A stretch of 64,000 bases of DNA from Neolewinella xylanilytica (GTDB lineage: Bacteria > Bacteroidota > Bacteroidia > Chitinophagales > Saprospiraceae): the NCBI RefSeq assembly GCF_002934605.1, contig NZ_PTJC01000005.1, forward strand, positions 744,001 through 808,000, written 5' to 3'. How positions within the stretch are numbered: the stretch's first letter is position 1; each line of letters opens with the position of its first letter. A program made the position numbers and the translations under genes. Below, piece by piece: positions 8,228 to 17,265 of the stretch. The notes under the pieces are model-generated. The model searched no databases and was not told the origin of the DNA. It saw only the letters and a list, made by a program, of their open reading frames with translations.

Positions 8228-9334
8228 TTATTCAATATCTAGGGCGGCGAGCAGCCGGGTGAAAATCTCGTTATTCTGGTAAATGCCGAGGAAAAGGTCC
8301 TCGTGAGGTCCCTTGGCGAAGATGGGCACGTGTACCGCGCTGTGCTGATTGGAATGGAAGCGGATGGCCACTTCGTCGGGAATCTCCTTTCGCTGCCCGA
8401 AAACCACGTGGGGCTGATACTTCTTACCCAGGCTGGCTTCCCCGGTTTCGTGGTCGGCCGTGACGAGCAGCAGGGTATTCGGGTTGTTTTCTACGTAGTC
8501 CAGCACGATGCCCAGGGTGGCGTCGAAGTCCGCCATCTCCTCGATCAGCATGGTATCGTTCTCGGCGTGACCGGCCCAGTCGATGTAGGAGCCTTCCACC
8601 ATGAGGAAGAAAGGCTCACCCGTTTGGGTGAGGTAGTCTAGTCCCATGCGGGTGGCGTCGGGCAGGAAACTGCCGCGGCCTTCGACCTTGGACGGCAGGG
8701 CCTCGGGGGCCAGCAAATAACCGTTTCTCCGGTCGGGATCGGGGGCGGACAAGTCGGTGGAATCCAGCCGGTAGTGCTGCGCCGCCAACTCCGCGTACAG
8801 GTTACGGCCGTCCGCGCGTTTGGTAAAGTAGTCCAGGCCGCCGCCCGCGAAGAAGTCCAGGTCGGCGGTGACGAGCTGGGCGGCGATCTCCTCGTGCAGG
8901 TCCCGGTCCTCGACGTGGGCGTAAAAGCAGGCGGGGGTGGCGTGGGTGATGGAGGTGAGGCTGACCAGACCGGTACGGTACCCCGCTTCGTCCCGCAGCC
9001 GTTCCAGGATCGACGGTACGGAGACCGAGTCGGGGGAGACCGAAATCGCGCGGTTGTAGGTTCGTACGCCGGTGGCGATCGCCGTGGCCGCCGCCGCCGA
9101 ATCCGTCACTTTGTTACTGATGCTGTTCGTCTTCACCAGCCCGATCTTGTCGAAGCGGGTAAAGTTGGGCTCGGCCTCCCCGAAGTAATAGGCGGTCGAG
9201 ATCTGGGCGAGCCCCATGCCGTCGCCGATCAGGAGGATAACCCTTAACGGCTCTTCCGCTGGCTGCTGGGAGTAGAGGGATCCGTAAAGCAGGATGGTCA
9301 GAAGGGGCAGGAGGATGCGGCTACGGGAGGACAT
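8228..9334 (-). CDS. Alkaline phosphatase, secreted
   Basis: 368 residues from ATG 9334. I chose this start because it gives a clean signal peptide (MSSRSRILLPLLTILLYGSL, cleavage near YSQQ); the frame is open further upstream but the extension runs through a terminator hairpin and is not protein-like. Motifs: Asp38 in LLIGDGMGLAQ, nucleophile Ser79 in VTDSAAAATA, YIDWAGHAND and VTADHETGE with the metal-binding His/Asp residues. It hydrolyses phosphomonoesters. It lies downstream of a SusC/SusD pair and immediately before the GDPD-phosphatase fusion, supporting a joint role in organic-phosphate use. Confidence 0.9.
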   Translation of the reverse strand: MSSRSRILLPLLTILLYGSLYSQQPAEEPLRVILLIGDGMGLAQISTAYYFGEAEPNFTRFDKIGLVKTNSISNKVTDSAAAATAIATGVRTYNRAISVSPDSVSVPSILERLRDEAGYRTGLVSLTSITHATPACFYAHVEDRDLHEEIAAQLVTADLDFFAGGGLDYFTKRADGRNLYAELAAQHYRLDSTDLSAPDPDRRNGYLLAPEALPSKVEGRGSFLPDATRMGLDYLTQTGEPFFLMVEGSYIDWAGHAENDTMLIEEMADFDATLGIVLDYVENNPNTLLLVTADHETGEASLGKKYQPHVVFGQRKEIPDEVAIRFHSNQHSAVHVPIFAKGPHEDLFLGIYQNNEIFTRLLAALDIE

Positions 9335-9375
9335 ATTTGGTAGTTGGGGGTACCCGGGTGCGGGCCTATGGATGT

Positions 9376-9412
9376 AAAAAGGCCGGCAAGAGGTCATTGT
9401 CCCCTGCCGGCC
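9376..9412 (-). terminator. Intrinsic terminator between susD and the phosphatase genes
   Basis: On the minus strand GGCCGGCAGGGG, a loop, then CCTCTTGCCGGCC is followed by TTTTT. The stem is at 9381-9388 with 9405-9412 plus inner pairs. It lies about 140 bp after the susD stop and 42 bp before the phosphatase start, so it either ends the susCD transcript or acts as an attenuator for the phosphatases. Confidence 0.8.
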
Positions 9413-9554
9413 GGTAATTGATGATGGTAAGCGCTTGCTTCACACCGCTGGAGGTTGTAGCGGATCCGGCTACCTCCCCCCCCGCCGTGGTAGCCGGGGG
9501 ACGAAAGGCGGAGGAGTGGAAAGGTCTAGCGGTGCAGGGGTGGCTGCGAATTCC

Positions 9555-11306
9555 TTAATACCCCTGATTCTGGTCCAGGTAACCCGCCGTATTGGAGGCG
9601 CCGTCAATGGCCGATTGCGGAATGGGGAACAGGCGGTTCAGGGGGTCGGTATCGGTTTTTTCCGTCCAGGCGTCCTCATACGTTCCAAAGCGGATCTGGT
9701 TCGTCCGCCGCAGGCCCTCCCAGTAAAACTCGAAGCCGAGTTCGCGATAGAGGATGTCCAGATCGATGGCGGGCAGGGCAGCGGGAATGGGTTCCCGGGC
9801 GGTGCGGGAAGTCCGTACGGTATTCATATCCTCCAGCGCGCCGGCGCTATCTCCCTGCCGTAACCGGGCTTCGGCGCGCATCAGGTAAATCTCGGCGTAG
9901 CGCAGCAACACGATGTCGATGCTGCTGAAGTTATTGGCGTTGGGCGAGGTACGGCTGAACTGGTACTTGGATACCCGGTACCCCTTGGAGTGGAGGCGGC
10001 CTTCGTTGGTGAAGTCGACCTGCAATTCGTGGTTGACGTAGGCTACGTCGCGGTCCGGGCCGTTCCCCCGTATCTGCTTGACGGGGTAGATGCGGTACAG
10101 GTTCGGGTCGCCGTCGCAGCGCAGGAAGGCACCGTTGTCGTCCTTCCGCGGGCCCCAGATGATGCCCCGGATGATGCCGCGGTCGAACTCGTATTCCTCC
10201 GCGGTGGTGCAGTAGTAGTGATCCGCGTCGTTGAGGGGCGAGATACCGGTCAGGTCCCGAAGCGCTTCGGGGATCGGCTGGTTTGGCATGTAGAAGCGGG
10301 CATCCGCATCGGCGGGGTCGACGTCGCCGTAGGCATCCAGCCAGGTCCGGTAGAAATCGACCGTAACGGCCGGGCCGTCGGTGCCGTCCGAACTGGTGAA
10401 CTCGGGCCGGCCCCACATGGATCCGGTCAGGGACCAATAGGTCCAGCGGCTGTGCTCCTGCTCCAAGACGCCGCGTTGGTCGATGGCGAAGATCAGCTCG
10501 GAGTTGCCGTTGTTCTCGTCGTTGAACAGCTCGAAGTATTCCGGAGACAGTTCGTGGCGGCCGGAGTTGATCACGTTGGTGGTGTATTCGATCACCTGAT
10601 CCATGTCCGCGTCTGTGAAGTCCGGCGTGCCGTAGGGGTCGCGGTAGACCGCGGCGTTCAGGTGGAGGCGGGCGAGGAAGCCCCACACGGCGGTTTGCGT
10701 GATGCGTCCGGGGCCCCGGTCGGTATTGATGGCGTCGACTACCGACAGCAATTCGCCGTCGATGTAGTCGATGGCGTCCTGTCCGCGCAGTACCTCGGAG
10801 GTCTCGAGCGAGCGTTCCTTCCGGAACACGATCCCCCAGCTATCCAGCATCAGCATATTCAGGTAAGCGCGCAGGGCTTTCATTTCATACAGCGCGCCCT
10901 GGGCTTCCTGGTTGCCCGTTTCCGCCAGCGGGGTGAGGGTCTCGATGGCCGTCAGGGTGCGGGAGATGTTGCGGGTAAGTTCGTTCCAGGAGCTGCTCAC
11001 CAGGTCGTTGGTCGGCGTAATGCTGTGGCTATGCGTAGCCAGGAATTTACCGCCGTCGAACCAGTCGGTACCGCCGCGGTGGGGCAGGATGGCTTCGTCG
11101 GAGGCCAGCAATTGCAGGCCATAGTAGTTGGTGTGCAGCCAGGTCGAGGAGACCTGGCCGTAGGCCGGAGCGATCGCGCCGCTGACCGTTTCCGCCAGGC
11201 CGCTGCCGGTGAAGGATTCGTCCAGGACCACTTCCTGGAGATCGGTACAGCTGGCCATCATGCTTAGGCAACCGACCAATAGGGTATGCTTGATTATGTT
11301 TTTCAT
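9555..11306 (-). CDS. susD: SusD/RagB-family outer-membrane lipoprotein
   Basis: 583 residues from ATG 11306, chosen because it gives a lipoprotein signal (LSMMASC, Cys20); a 14-residue in-frame extension upstream lacks sense as a signal peptide. The protein has SusD hallmarks: helical TPR-like N-terminal half with the GALYEMKALRAYLNMLM segment, IYLMRAEARLRQGDSAGALEDMN near residue 480 and a C-terminal FYWEGLRRTNQIRFG helix and PIPQSAID end. SusD proteins are the lid of the TonB-dependent SusC transporter. It begins 19 bp after the susC stop. The bound substrate is unknown; the downstream phosphatases suggest a phosphorylated compound. Confidence 0.93.
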   Translation of the reverse strand: MKNIIKHTLLVGCLSMMASCTDLQEVVLDESFTGSGLAETVSGAIAPAYGQVSSTWLHTNYYGLQLLASDEAILPHRGGTDWFDGGKFLATHSHSITPTNDLVSSSWNELTRNISRTLTAIETLTPLAETGNQEAQGALYEMKALRAYLNMLMLDSWGIVFRKERSLETSEVLRGQDAIDYIDGELLSVVDAINTDRGPGRITQTAVWGFLARLHLNAAVYRDPYGTPDFTDADMDQVIEYTTNVINSGRHELSPEYFELFNDENNGNSELIFAIDQRGVLEQEHSRWTYWSLTGSMWGRPEFTSSDGTDGPAVTVDFYRTWLDAYGDVDPADADARFYMPNQPIPEALRDLTGISPLNDADHYYCTTAEEYEFDRGIIRGIIWGPRKDDNGAFLRCDGDPNLYRIYPVKQIRGNGPDRDVAYVNHELQVDFTNEGRLHSKGYRVSKYQFSRTSPNANNFSSIDIVLLRYAEIYLMRAEARLRQGDSAGALEDMNTVRTSRTAREPIPAALPAIDLDILYRELGFEFYWEGLRRTNQIRFGTYEDAWTEKTDTDPLNRLFPIPQSAIDGASNTAGYLDQNQGY

Positions 11307-11325
11307 CGTAGTAGATCTTGGGGCG

Positions 11326-14286
11326 TTAAAAAGTGACGTCCAGGCCAAAGAGGAAGGTCCTTCCCCGTGGGTAGCTGAAGTAATCGATGCCGAAAGTTTG
11401 GATATCCCCGACGGAGCTTCCGGTGTTGATCTCGGGATCGAAACCGGTGTAATTCGTGAACAGCAGCAGGTTTTGTCCCGTGAAGGAGAGCCGGATGTTC
11501 TTCACGACGTTGCCGATGCCCAGGCGGTCGAGGTCGAAGTTGTAGCCCAGGGTGGCATTGTTCAGCCGCAGGTAGTCGCCGTCCTCCAGGTAGCGGGTGG
11601 ATACCCGGTTCGAGTTGGACACGTCTTCGTTGGGGAACTGCACCGCTAGGTCGGTGGTGTTCAGGGAGTTCGAAAGGTTGCCCTTGCTGTAAAGCGATAG
11701 GGCCACGTGGTTGAAGATCTTGTTGCCGCCCACGCCGTTGAAGTTGATGCCCAGGTCGAAATTCTTGTATGCGAAATTGACGTTCATCGCATAGATGTAG
11801 CTCGGTAGGGCCGTACCCGCGGCGAAGCGGTCGTTGTCCAGGATCTCGCCGTCGCCGTTGATGTCGGCGAACTGGTTCAGGCCGTCTTCCCCGATGCCGA
11901 TGAAGTCCTGCACGAAGAAGGTGCCGATCGGCTCTCCGTTGAGCACGCCGTTGATGGTGGCGCCCGACTGGCCGGCCCCGATCACGGATCCCGTCGTCAG
12001 GATGCTGTAGGGGGAGTTCCGGACCTCGTTCTCCGTCACCGAAATGTTGCCGCCGATGCCGTAGACGAATGCCCGCGTCTCATCGCTGTTGTAGTTCAGG
12101 GCCAGCTCCACGCCGGTATTCCGGATCTCCATGTTGGGAATGTTGGTCCAGAACCGGTCGGTGGGCTGGATGGGGTCCACCGGGGCAACCTCCAGCAGGA
12201 TGTTCTCCGACACCTTATTGAAGAAGTCGACGTTGCCGGTCAGGCGGTAGTTGAACAGGGCGAAGTCGAGGCCCACGTTCGTCTGGGTGGATACCTCCCA
12301 CTGAATATTGGGGTTCGCCAGACGGGTGTAGATGGAGCCGTAGGGATACTCGCTGAGGTCCGATGCGTTCGGGTCGAGGGGGTAGGTGTCGTTGCCGCTG
12401 TTGCTTTCCGTGAAGCTGGCCTGGGTGATCTTGGAGGGAATCTCCTGGTTGCCCGTTTGCCCCCAGCTGGCCCGTACTTTCAGGTTGGTGAATACGTCGC
12501 TGGAGGCCAGGAAGGGTTCGTTGGTTACGTTCCACGCCAGGGCTACGGAGGGGAAGTAGCCGTACTTGTTGTTAGCTCCGAATTTGGAGGACCCGTCCGC
12601 CCGCATTGTGGCCGTGATCAGGTACTTGTCGTTGAAGCCATAGTTGATCCGGCCGAAGAAGGACTGCAGTTCGTTGATGGTCGCGAAGGCGGACTGCCGC
12701 GTCGGCTCGCTCGCCGCCCCCACCTGGTAGCGGGGCTCGACGCCGTTGTTCGGAAACCCCTCGGTGAAGAAACCCTTCTGCTCCACCTCGATCTGCTGGA
12801 AGGAGTGGCCCGCCAGGAACGACAGGTCGTGGATGCCCCGGTCGATCGAATACGTCAGGGTGTTCTCCGCCTGCGTATTGGTGTTCGAGGTCGTGAAGGA
12901 GTTCAGGCTGCCCAGTTCGAAATCGTTGATGCTGGGGTAGGGCATGAACTGGACGTCGCGGTTCGTGGTCGAGTAATCCACGCCGACGCTAAAGCGGTAA
13001 ACCAGGTTGTCGACGATCTCGATGGAGGGGGCCAGGTTGGCCAGGATGCGATTGTTGTACGACAGGTCGTCGTAGATGCGCTCCCGTACCAAGGGGTTGA
13101 TGTTGTCCCCGACTAGGTCCGTCGGCTCGCCGTCGACGGTAGCCGGGAAGGTCGGATTGAGTTGCAGCATATCCGTCACGACGGAGGTCGTATTCGGCCG
13201 GCTGTTCTCGAAGCGGGTGGCGGAGAAGTTGAAGTCCACCTTGAATCGGTCGTTCAGCGCCCGCTGCGTCAGGTTCAGGCGGGCGGAGTAGCGCTCCAGA
13301 TCGTTGTTCCGCAAAATGCCCTCCTGGTTTTCGGCCGAAAAGGAGGCGAAGTAGGAAGAGCTGCCCGCTCCGCCGCTCATGGACAGGTTGACGCGGTTGG
13401 TATTGGCGGTCCGGGTCAGCTCGTCCTGCCAGTCCGTATCGGCCCCCCCGTCGTTCAGAACCCCACCGATGGCGTTGATCTGATTGCGGAACGCGGCGGC
13501 GTCGAATACGTCGATCTTCCGGGCGAGGGAGGTGATCGCGGTGGAGGCGGAAACGTTGATCTGGGACTGCCCGGCCCGGCCCTGCTTGGTGGTGATGACG
13601 ATCACCCCGTTGGCGGCCCGCGCGCCGTAGATCGCGGCCGCGGAGGCATCCTTGAGGACGTCGATGCTCTCGATGTCCGCCGGGTTAATGAAGTTCAGCG
13701 GGTTCGTGGGCACCCCGTTGACGGTGTTGTCCAACGCGAAGCCATCCACCACGAAGAGCGGCGTCGTGCCGGACCGCAAACTGCCCACGCCGCGGATGAT
13801 GATGTCCTGGGCCGCTCCCGGCTCCCCGCTGGCGGCGGTAACGTTAACGCCGGCGATCTTGCCTTGGAGCAATTGGCCCGGGTTGACTACCACGCCCTTG
13901 TTGAAGTTCTCGTTCTTCACCGAGGCGATCGATCCGGTCACGTCCGACCGCTTCTTTGAGCCGTAGCCGACCACGACGATCTCGTCGAGCTGGGCGGCGT
14001 CGGATTCCAGTACGACGGTCAGCTCGTCGGTGCTTTCCACCTCGATTTCCCGAGCTGCCATGCCGATGTAGCTGAACCGCAGGATATCGCCGACGGCGGC
14101 CTCCACGCTGAAGCGGCCGTCCAGATCGGTGACGTTGCCGGTGCCCGTAGCGGCCACGCTAACGGTCACGCCCGTGAGGGGCTGGTTATCGGCATCGGTC
14201 ACCGTGCCGGTGATCAGGGACTGCGCCCCGGCGACGGCGAATGCACTAAAAAATAGCGCAAGCACGAAATACAATCTTGTTTTCAT
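11326..14286 (-). CDS. susC: SusC/RagA-family TonB-dependent outer-membrane transporter
   Basis: 986 residues. Signal peptide 1-21, carboxypeptidase-D regulatory-like domain ~24-95 (ITGTVTDADNQPLTGVTVSV), then the SusC signature DEIVVVGYGSKKRSDVTGSI, plug domain ~115-230 with the conserved DASAAAIYGARAANGVIVITTK, and a 22-strand beta-barrel ending in an aromatic LFGLDVTF strand. It imports a nutrient with SusD, driven by TonB-ExbBD, which are not in the window. A good promoter lies just upstream. Its family size (about 1000 residues) is normal. Confidence 0.95.
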   Translation of the reverse strand: MKTRLYFVLALFFSAFAVAGAQSLITGTVTDADNQPLTGVTVSVAATGTGNVTDLDGRFSVEAAVGDILRFSYIGMAAREIEVESTDELTVVLESDAAQLDEIVVVGYGSKKRSDVTGSIASVKNENFNKGVVVNPGQLLQGKIAGVNVTAASGEPGAAQDIIIRGVGSLRSGTTPLFVVDGFALDNTVNGVPTNPLNFINPADIESIDVLKDASAAAIYGARAANGVIVITTKQGRAGQSQINVSASTAITSLARKIDVFDAAAFRNQINAIGGVLNDGGADTDWQDELTRTANTNRVNLSMSGGAGSSSYFASFSAENQEGILRNNDLERYSARLNLTQRALNDRFKVDFNFSATRFENSRPNTTSVVTDMLQLNPTFPATVDGEPTDLVGDNINPLVRERIYDDLSYNNRILANLAPSIEIVDNLVYRFSVGVDYSTTNRDVQFMPYPSINDFELGSLNSFTTSNTNTQAENTLTYSIDRGIHDLSFLAGHSFQQIEVEQKGFFTEGFPNNGVEPRYQVGAASEPTRQSAFATINELQSFFGRINYGFNDKYLITATMRADGSSKFGANNKYGYFPSVALAWNVTNEPFLASSDVFTNLKVRASWGQTGNQEIPSKITQASFTESNSGNDTYPLDPNASDLSEYPYGSIYTRLANPNIQWEVSTQTNVGLDFALFNYRLTGNVDFFNKVSENILLEVAPVDPIQPTDRFWTNIPNMEIRNTGVELALNYNSDETRAFVYGIGGNISVTENEVRNSPYSILTTGSVIGAGQSGATINGVLNGEPIGTFFVQDFIGIGEDGLNQFADINGDGEILDNDRFAAGTALPSYIYAMNVNFAYKNFDLGINFNGVGGNKIFNHVALSLYSKGNLSNSLNTTDLAVQFPNEDVSNSNRVSTRYLEDGDYLRLNNATLGYNFDLDRLGIGNVVKNIRLSFTGQNLLLFTNYTGFDPEINTGSSVGDIQTFGIDYFSYPRGRTFLFGLDVTF

Positions 14287-14306
14287 ATACGGTGAGTTTG
14301 GTGCCG

Positions 14307-14336
14307 CAAAGGTATTTCGGCCTGCAGCGCGCGCAA
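14307..14336 (-). promoter_or_regulatory. Bacteroidota-type promoter of the susCD operon
   Basis: On the minus strand TTG (14336-14334), a 19-nt spacer and TACCTTTG (14314-14307) match the -33/-7 consensus TTTG-N19-TAnnTTTG of the phylum's housekeeping sigma factor. The -7 box ends 20 bp before the susC start codon. Confidence 0.65.
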
Positions 14337-14659
14337 GGGTGGTGAGATTAACGAGGCATTAAGTTTATCCGCGGAATTGCATGATTTGTTATGCGGAGGT
14401 TACGTCCAAATTAAGGGAAAAGCCTTTTGCCCGCAATCGGGAAAATGGCGTACCCAAACGCCGAAAGGATTGCACCATACCGCTATCCCTCCCCAAGCGT
14501 TCCGCGCGGGCGCCAACTCTTATTGGAAAGCCGCACCTTTACCTCCGGACGGGGTCGTCCCGTTTTGGCCACCGCCATCTCCCCGACCACCATTCGCGGG
14601 ACGGTGTTTTGCCGAAAGCCCGCGGCGGAGTTCCGATCCATCGATACAAAAAGGCCAAC
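14315..14659. other. Intergenic stretch between susC and the DUF998 gene
   Basis: No gene is seen. A plus-strand frame is open from 14381 but its product is Arg/Pro-rich, lacks family similarity and is best explained as a non-coding extension of the next gene. Apart from the susC promoter at its left edge I see no further element. Confidence 0.5.
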
Positions 14660-15274
14660 TTGAATAAACCGCAAGCGTATAAATTCTCCGCGGCCACCGC
14701 GATGCTCGGCTGCGTGGCGGTTCTGGCCAGCGATGTGATCGGCATCATGGTACACGAAAAGCACGACCCCATCAGCGACACCATCAGCATGCTGGCCATC
14801 GGCAAGTACGGCTGGATTCAGGATACCGGACTCGACTTGCTGGGGCTCGGCTACCTCGCGCTCGCCGCGGGCTGCTTCACTCGCAAACGCAGCGGGGCCC
14901 GGTGGATGGTGATCGTCGTCATCACCGCCTTGATCGGTACCGACATCATCCTCATCGCCGAGCACAATCAGTACGCGGGGCGGCCGGGCACCAACATTCA
15001 TATGACGCTGGTGTACATACTGACCGGCCTCTTTTTAATCCTGAACGTATTGGGTAGCTTCGGTCCGGACGGTGCCCGGCTCATTCCCCGGCACTTTTCC
15101 GCGTGGATGGCCGTACTCTGGCTCCTCCTCGCGCCGGCCTTGCCGTTCATCCCCGATGGCTGGAATGGCGCCTACGAGCGGCTCGTCGGAACGCTGCTGG
15201 TAATCTGGCCGGCGGTCGTTGCCTGGCGGTTGTATCGCTTGGCGGAGGGTTTTCTGGCGCCGGGGCGCGGGTGA
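14660..15274 (+). CDS. DUF998-family integral membrane protein
   Basis: 204 residues if TTG 14660 is the start; ATG 14702 would give 190. The N-terminal sequence becomes protein-like only from about here (NKPQAYKFSAATAMLGC). Six hydrophobic segments are visible, with the family-typical HDPISDTISMLAIGKYGW after the first and HNQYAGRPGTNIH before the fourth. Function of DUF998 proteins is unknown. The last codons (LAPGRG, stop) are formed by a GC-rich motif that recurs in intergenic regions of the window. Confidence 0.75.
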   Translation: MNKPQAYKFSAATAMLGCVAVLASDVIGIMVHEKHDPISDTISMLAIGKYGWIQDTGLDLLGLGYLALAAGCFTRKRSGARWMVIVVITALIGTDIILIAEHNQYAGRPGTNIHMTLVYILTGLFLILNVLGSFGPDGARLIPRHFSAWMAVLWLLLAPALPFIPDGWNGAYERLVGTLLVIWPAVVAWRLYRLAEGFLAPGRG

Positions 15275-15314
15275 AGGGTTGCCCACTAGCCGGATCGCGG
15301 GGCTATTCCTCACC

Positions 15315-16316
15315 TCACCGTTGCCGGTACCACGCATTAAACCGCGCACTCATCTGCCGGGGGTGACTTTCCGTCAGGAAGTGTTTTCCCTTGCCGAGAT
15401 ACACGAAGGTGGCGTGCTTGAAATGCGTTCTGGCATACTCCACCGCGGGCTTGCGATTCACCAATCCCTTTTTCGCATAGAAGTAATGGATCGGCACGGT
15501 GGTTTCTTTCATACCCGCAGAGATGGTATCCAGAAGGGTAGCAAAGGCACTTTCTCCCTTCCCCTTGGTGTAGGACAGCACGGCCGGATCGGGGCCGTTA
15601 GTGGTGGCGTACCGGCGTTCTTCCTCCGACCAGGGTTCGGTATAGTAGGCGTAGGCCTCCTTGGGCAGTTTCCGGCCGGTGAAGAAATTGACCGCCAGCT
15701 TTTTGCCGGCGAAGTTCCTCCGCACCATCCAGCTTTCATTGCCCTTTCGGGTGCGGGTAAGGCGCATAAAGGCCCGGAAGCTAACGGGGAGCTGGTCGTA
15801 CATCACCGCCGCGGGCATGAAGGGAGCCTCGAAGAGGGCGATGCCCTTTACGTTCCCGGGTTCCCGGATGGTATAGAGCATACCGGCAATGGAGCCGATA
15901 TCCTGGACGAAAAGCGTGACGTTCTTCAGTCCCTTCGCCGCAATGAAGTCGGTCAACATCCTGTACTGCACCTCCACGGAAACATTCCGGTCGGCCGGAA
16001 AACTGGACTTCCCGAAGCCAAGGAAGTCGATGGCGATCACCCGTTTGTTACTATCGATGGCGGGGATAATGTTTCTCCATAAATAGAGATTGGCCGGTAA
16101 ACCGTGCAGCAGCAGTACCGGGTCGCCTTGCCCGGATTCGACGTAGTGCACCGTATCCGCTCCGAGCGGTATGAATTTTGATTCGAAGGGAAATGCGGCG
16201 GAAATGTCCGATTCCACGGGAGTCGCTTTACCCGGGTAAATTTCCTGCGCATGCGTCGCGAAGGCAACCGTGATGAAAAGGATTAGAATGGCGAATTGTC
16301 TGACCCGCTTATGCAT
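15315..16316 (-). CDS. Exported alpha/beta hydrolase, haloalkane-dehalogenase-like
   Basis: 333 residues with a signal peptide (cleavage near THAQ, residue 24). The core is an alpha/beta hydrolase: oxyanion HGLP at 71-74, nucleophile elbow LFVQDIGS with Asp139, and a C-terminal KGKHFLTESHP containing the catalytic His (~312). The Asp nucleophile and LYLWRNIIP segment are typical of the haloalkane dehalogenase branch. The Trp after the nucleophile and the Asn of HGNP, which hold the halide in true dehalogenases, are Ile140 and Leu73, so dehalogenation is doubtful. Last gene of a five-gene operon, overlapping the preceding gene by 8 bp. Confidence 0.85.
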   Translation of the reverse strand: MHKRVRQFAILILFITVAFATHAQEIYPGKATPVESDISAAFPFESKFIPLGADTVHYVESGQGDPVLLLHGLPANLYLWRNIIPAIDSNKRVIAIDFLGFGKSSFPADRNVSVEVQYRMLTDFIAAKGLKNVTLFVQDIGSIAGMLYTIREPGNVKGIALFEAPFMPAAVMYDQLPVSFRAFMRLTRTRKGNESWMVRRNFAGKKLAVNFFTGRKLPKEAYAYYTEPWSEEERRYATTNGPDPAVLSYTKGKGESAFATLLDTISAGMKETTVPIHYFYAKKGLVNRKPAVEYARTHFKHATFVYLGKGKHFLTESHPRQMSARFNAWYRQR

Positions 16317-16806
16317 GCTTCCTGTTTTTCAAATGCGTTATTAATCGGCTGAAGATGTAAACGTGGCTGATGACGTTGACGACCCCGATGGTGACGAAGG
16401 CCCACCACATCGTGCCGATATCGTAGTTGTAGAATCCGATACCGAATACCCGCGGAAAAGCGACCAGCAAATCGGTAAAGCCGAATACGTTGAAGAACCA
16501 CACCAGGGGAATGGCATAGGCCCAACGCCGCCGCAGCGCGATGGCGGTGACGATGGCCAGCAGGGCCGTGGTATAATCCCACATACCTACCGTAAAGGCC
16601 AGATCGTCGGGAAAGGCGTCGTACACCTGGGTGTCGACCATGAATACCATGCCCAGGTAGCGGAGGCCATGAATCAGTACCATCGGTACGAGCGCTTCGT
16701 GGATACCCAGTCGGCCGAGGCGGGGGAAGACGTACCAGCGGAAGGCCAGGTAAAAGGTGAGCAGGCCCGCGGCGGCCTGCATGTTGAGGATGGTAAAATT
16801 GTCCAT
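16309..16806 (-). CDS. Integral membrane protein, hypothetical
   Basis: 165 residues with about five hydrophobic segments (near 8-25, 40-58, 70-88, 96-115 and 130-152), with short charged loops and a basic C-terminus. No named family is recognised with certainty. It overlaps the hydrolase start by 8 bp and starts 6 bp after the DUF1772-like gene, so it is translated as part of the same operon. Confidence 0.7.
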   Translation of the reverse strand: MDNFTILNMQAAAGLLTFYLAFRWYVFPRLGRLGIHEALVPMVLIHGLRYLGMVFMVDTQVYDAFPDDLAFTVGMWDYTTALLAIVTAIALRRRWAYAIPLVWFFNVFGFTDLLVAFPRVFGIGFYNYDIGTMWWAFVTIGVVNVISHVYIFSRLITHLKNRKHA

Positions 16807-16812
16807 TTCGAA

Positions 16813-17265
16813 TTATTCGGGTGAGTGGATTGCCTTAACGGCGTATACGGAGGAGATCAACACCACGGCGGTGCGTACCCAGTGCAGGAGGACCCAGGTG
16901 CGTAGCTTGCTCACCGTTTCCCCCGCTGAATACCTACCGTCCATGAATCCGAAGTTGGTGGGGAGGTGATAGACAGCCGTGATGGTGCAGGCGATCACGA
17001 TGCCACCGAGGACGATGGCCCAACGCCGGCGAATGACCGGCTCACCCCGGGAGATGATAACCAGGACGATACTGGAGAGCAGGGCGGGCAGCAACAAGCC
17101 CATGGTGGGCGGCAGGAGGTAGGGAAACTGCAGCGTGAACTGCTCCGTGAATACCTGGGGCGAGAGCGACTGCCAGTACAGCCCGTACCCCAGGCCGATG
17201 ACGAGCATATTGCCCAAAAAAGCGGCGGTGGCGATGGTGCCTACGTAGGCGAGTATATTTTTCAT
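16813..17265 (-). CDS. DUF1772 / anthrone-oxygenase-like membrane protein
   Basis: 150 residues, four membrane segments. The HLPTNFGFMDG segment after the third helix and the terminal WVLLHWVRTAVV helix match the pattern of DUF1772 proteins, in which a conserved Asn and a Trp-His-Arg set are kept. The start codon overlaps the stop of the upstream SDR gene by 4 bp (17262-17265). Function is unknown; the family includes fungal anthrone oxygenases, but that activity is only a distant hint. Confidence 0.7.
   Translation of the reverse strand: MKNILAYVGTIATAAFLGNMLVIGLGYGLYWQSLSPQVFTEQFTLQFPYLLPPTMGLLLPALLSSIVLVIISRGEPVIRRRWAIVLGGIVIACTITAVYHLPTNFGFMDGRYSAGETVSKLRTWVLLHWVRTAVVLISSVYAVKAIHSPE

Noticed and set aside
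9990-11267. 425-residue plus-strand ORF opposite susD
   Set aside because: Antisense shadow with no domain; the minus strand encodes SusD.
14381-14659. N-terminal extension of the DUF998 protein
   Set aside because: The extra 93 residues are Arg/Pro-rich and unlike DUF998 proteins; the membrane protein starts near 14660.
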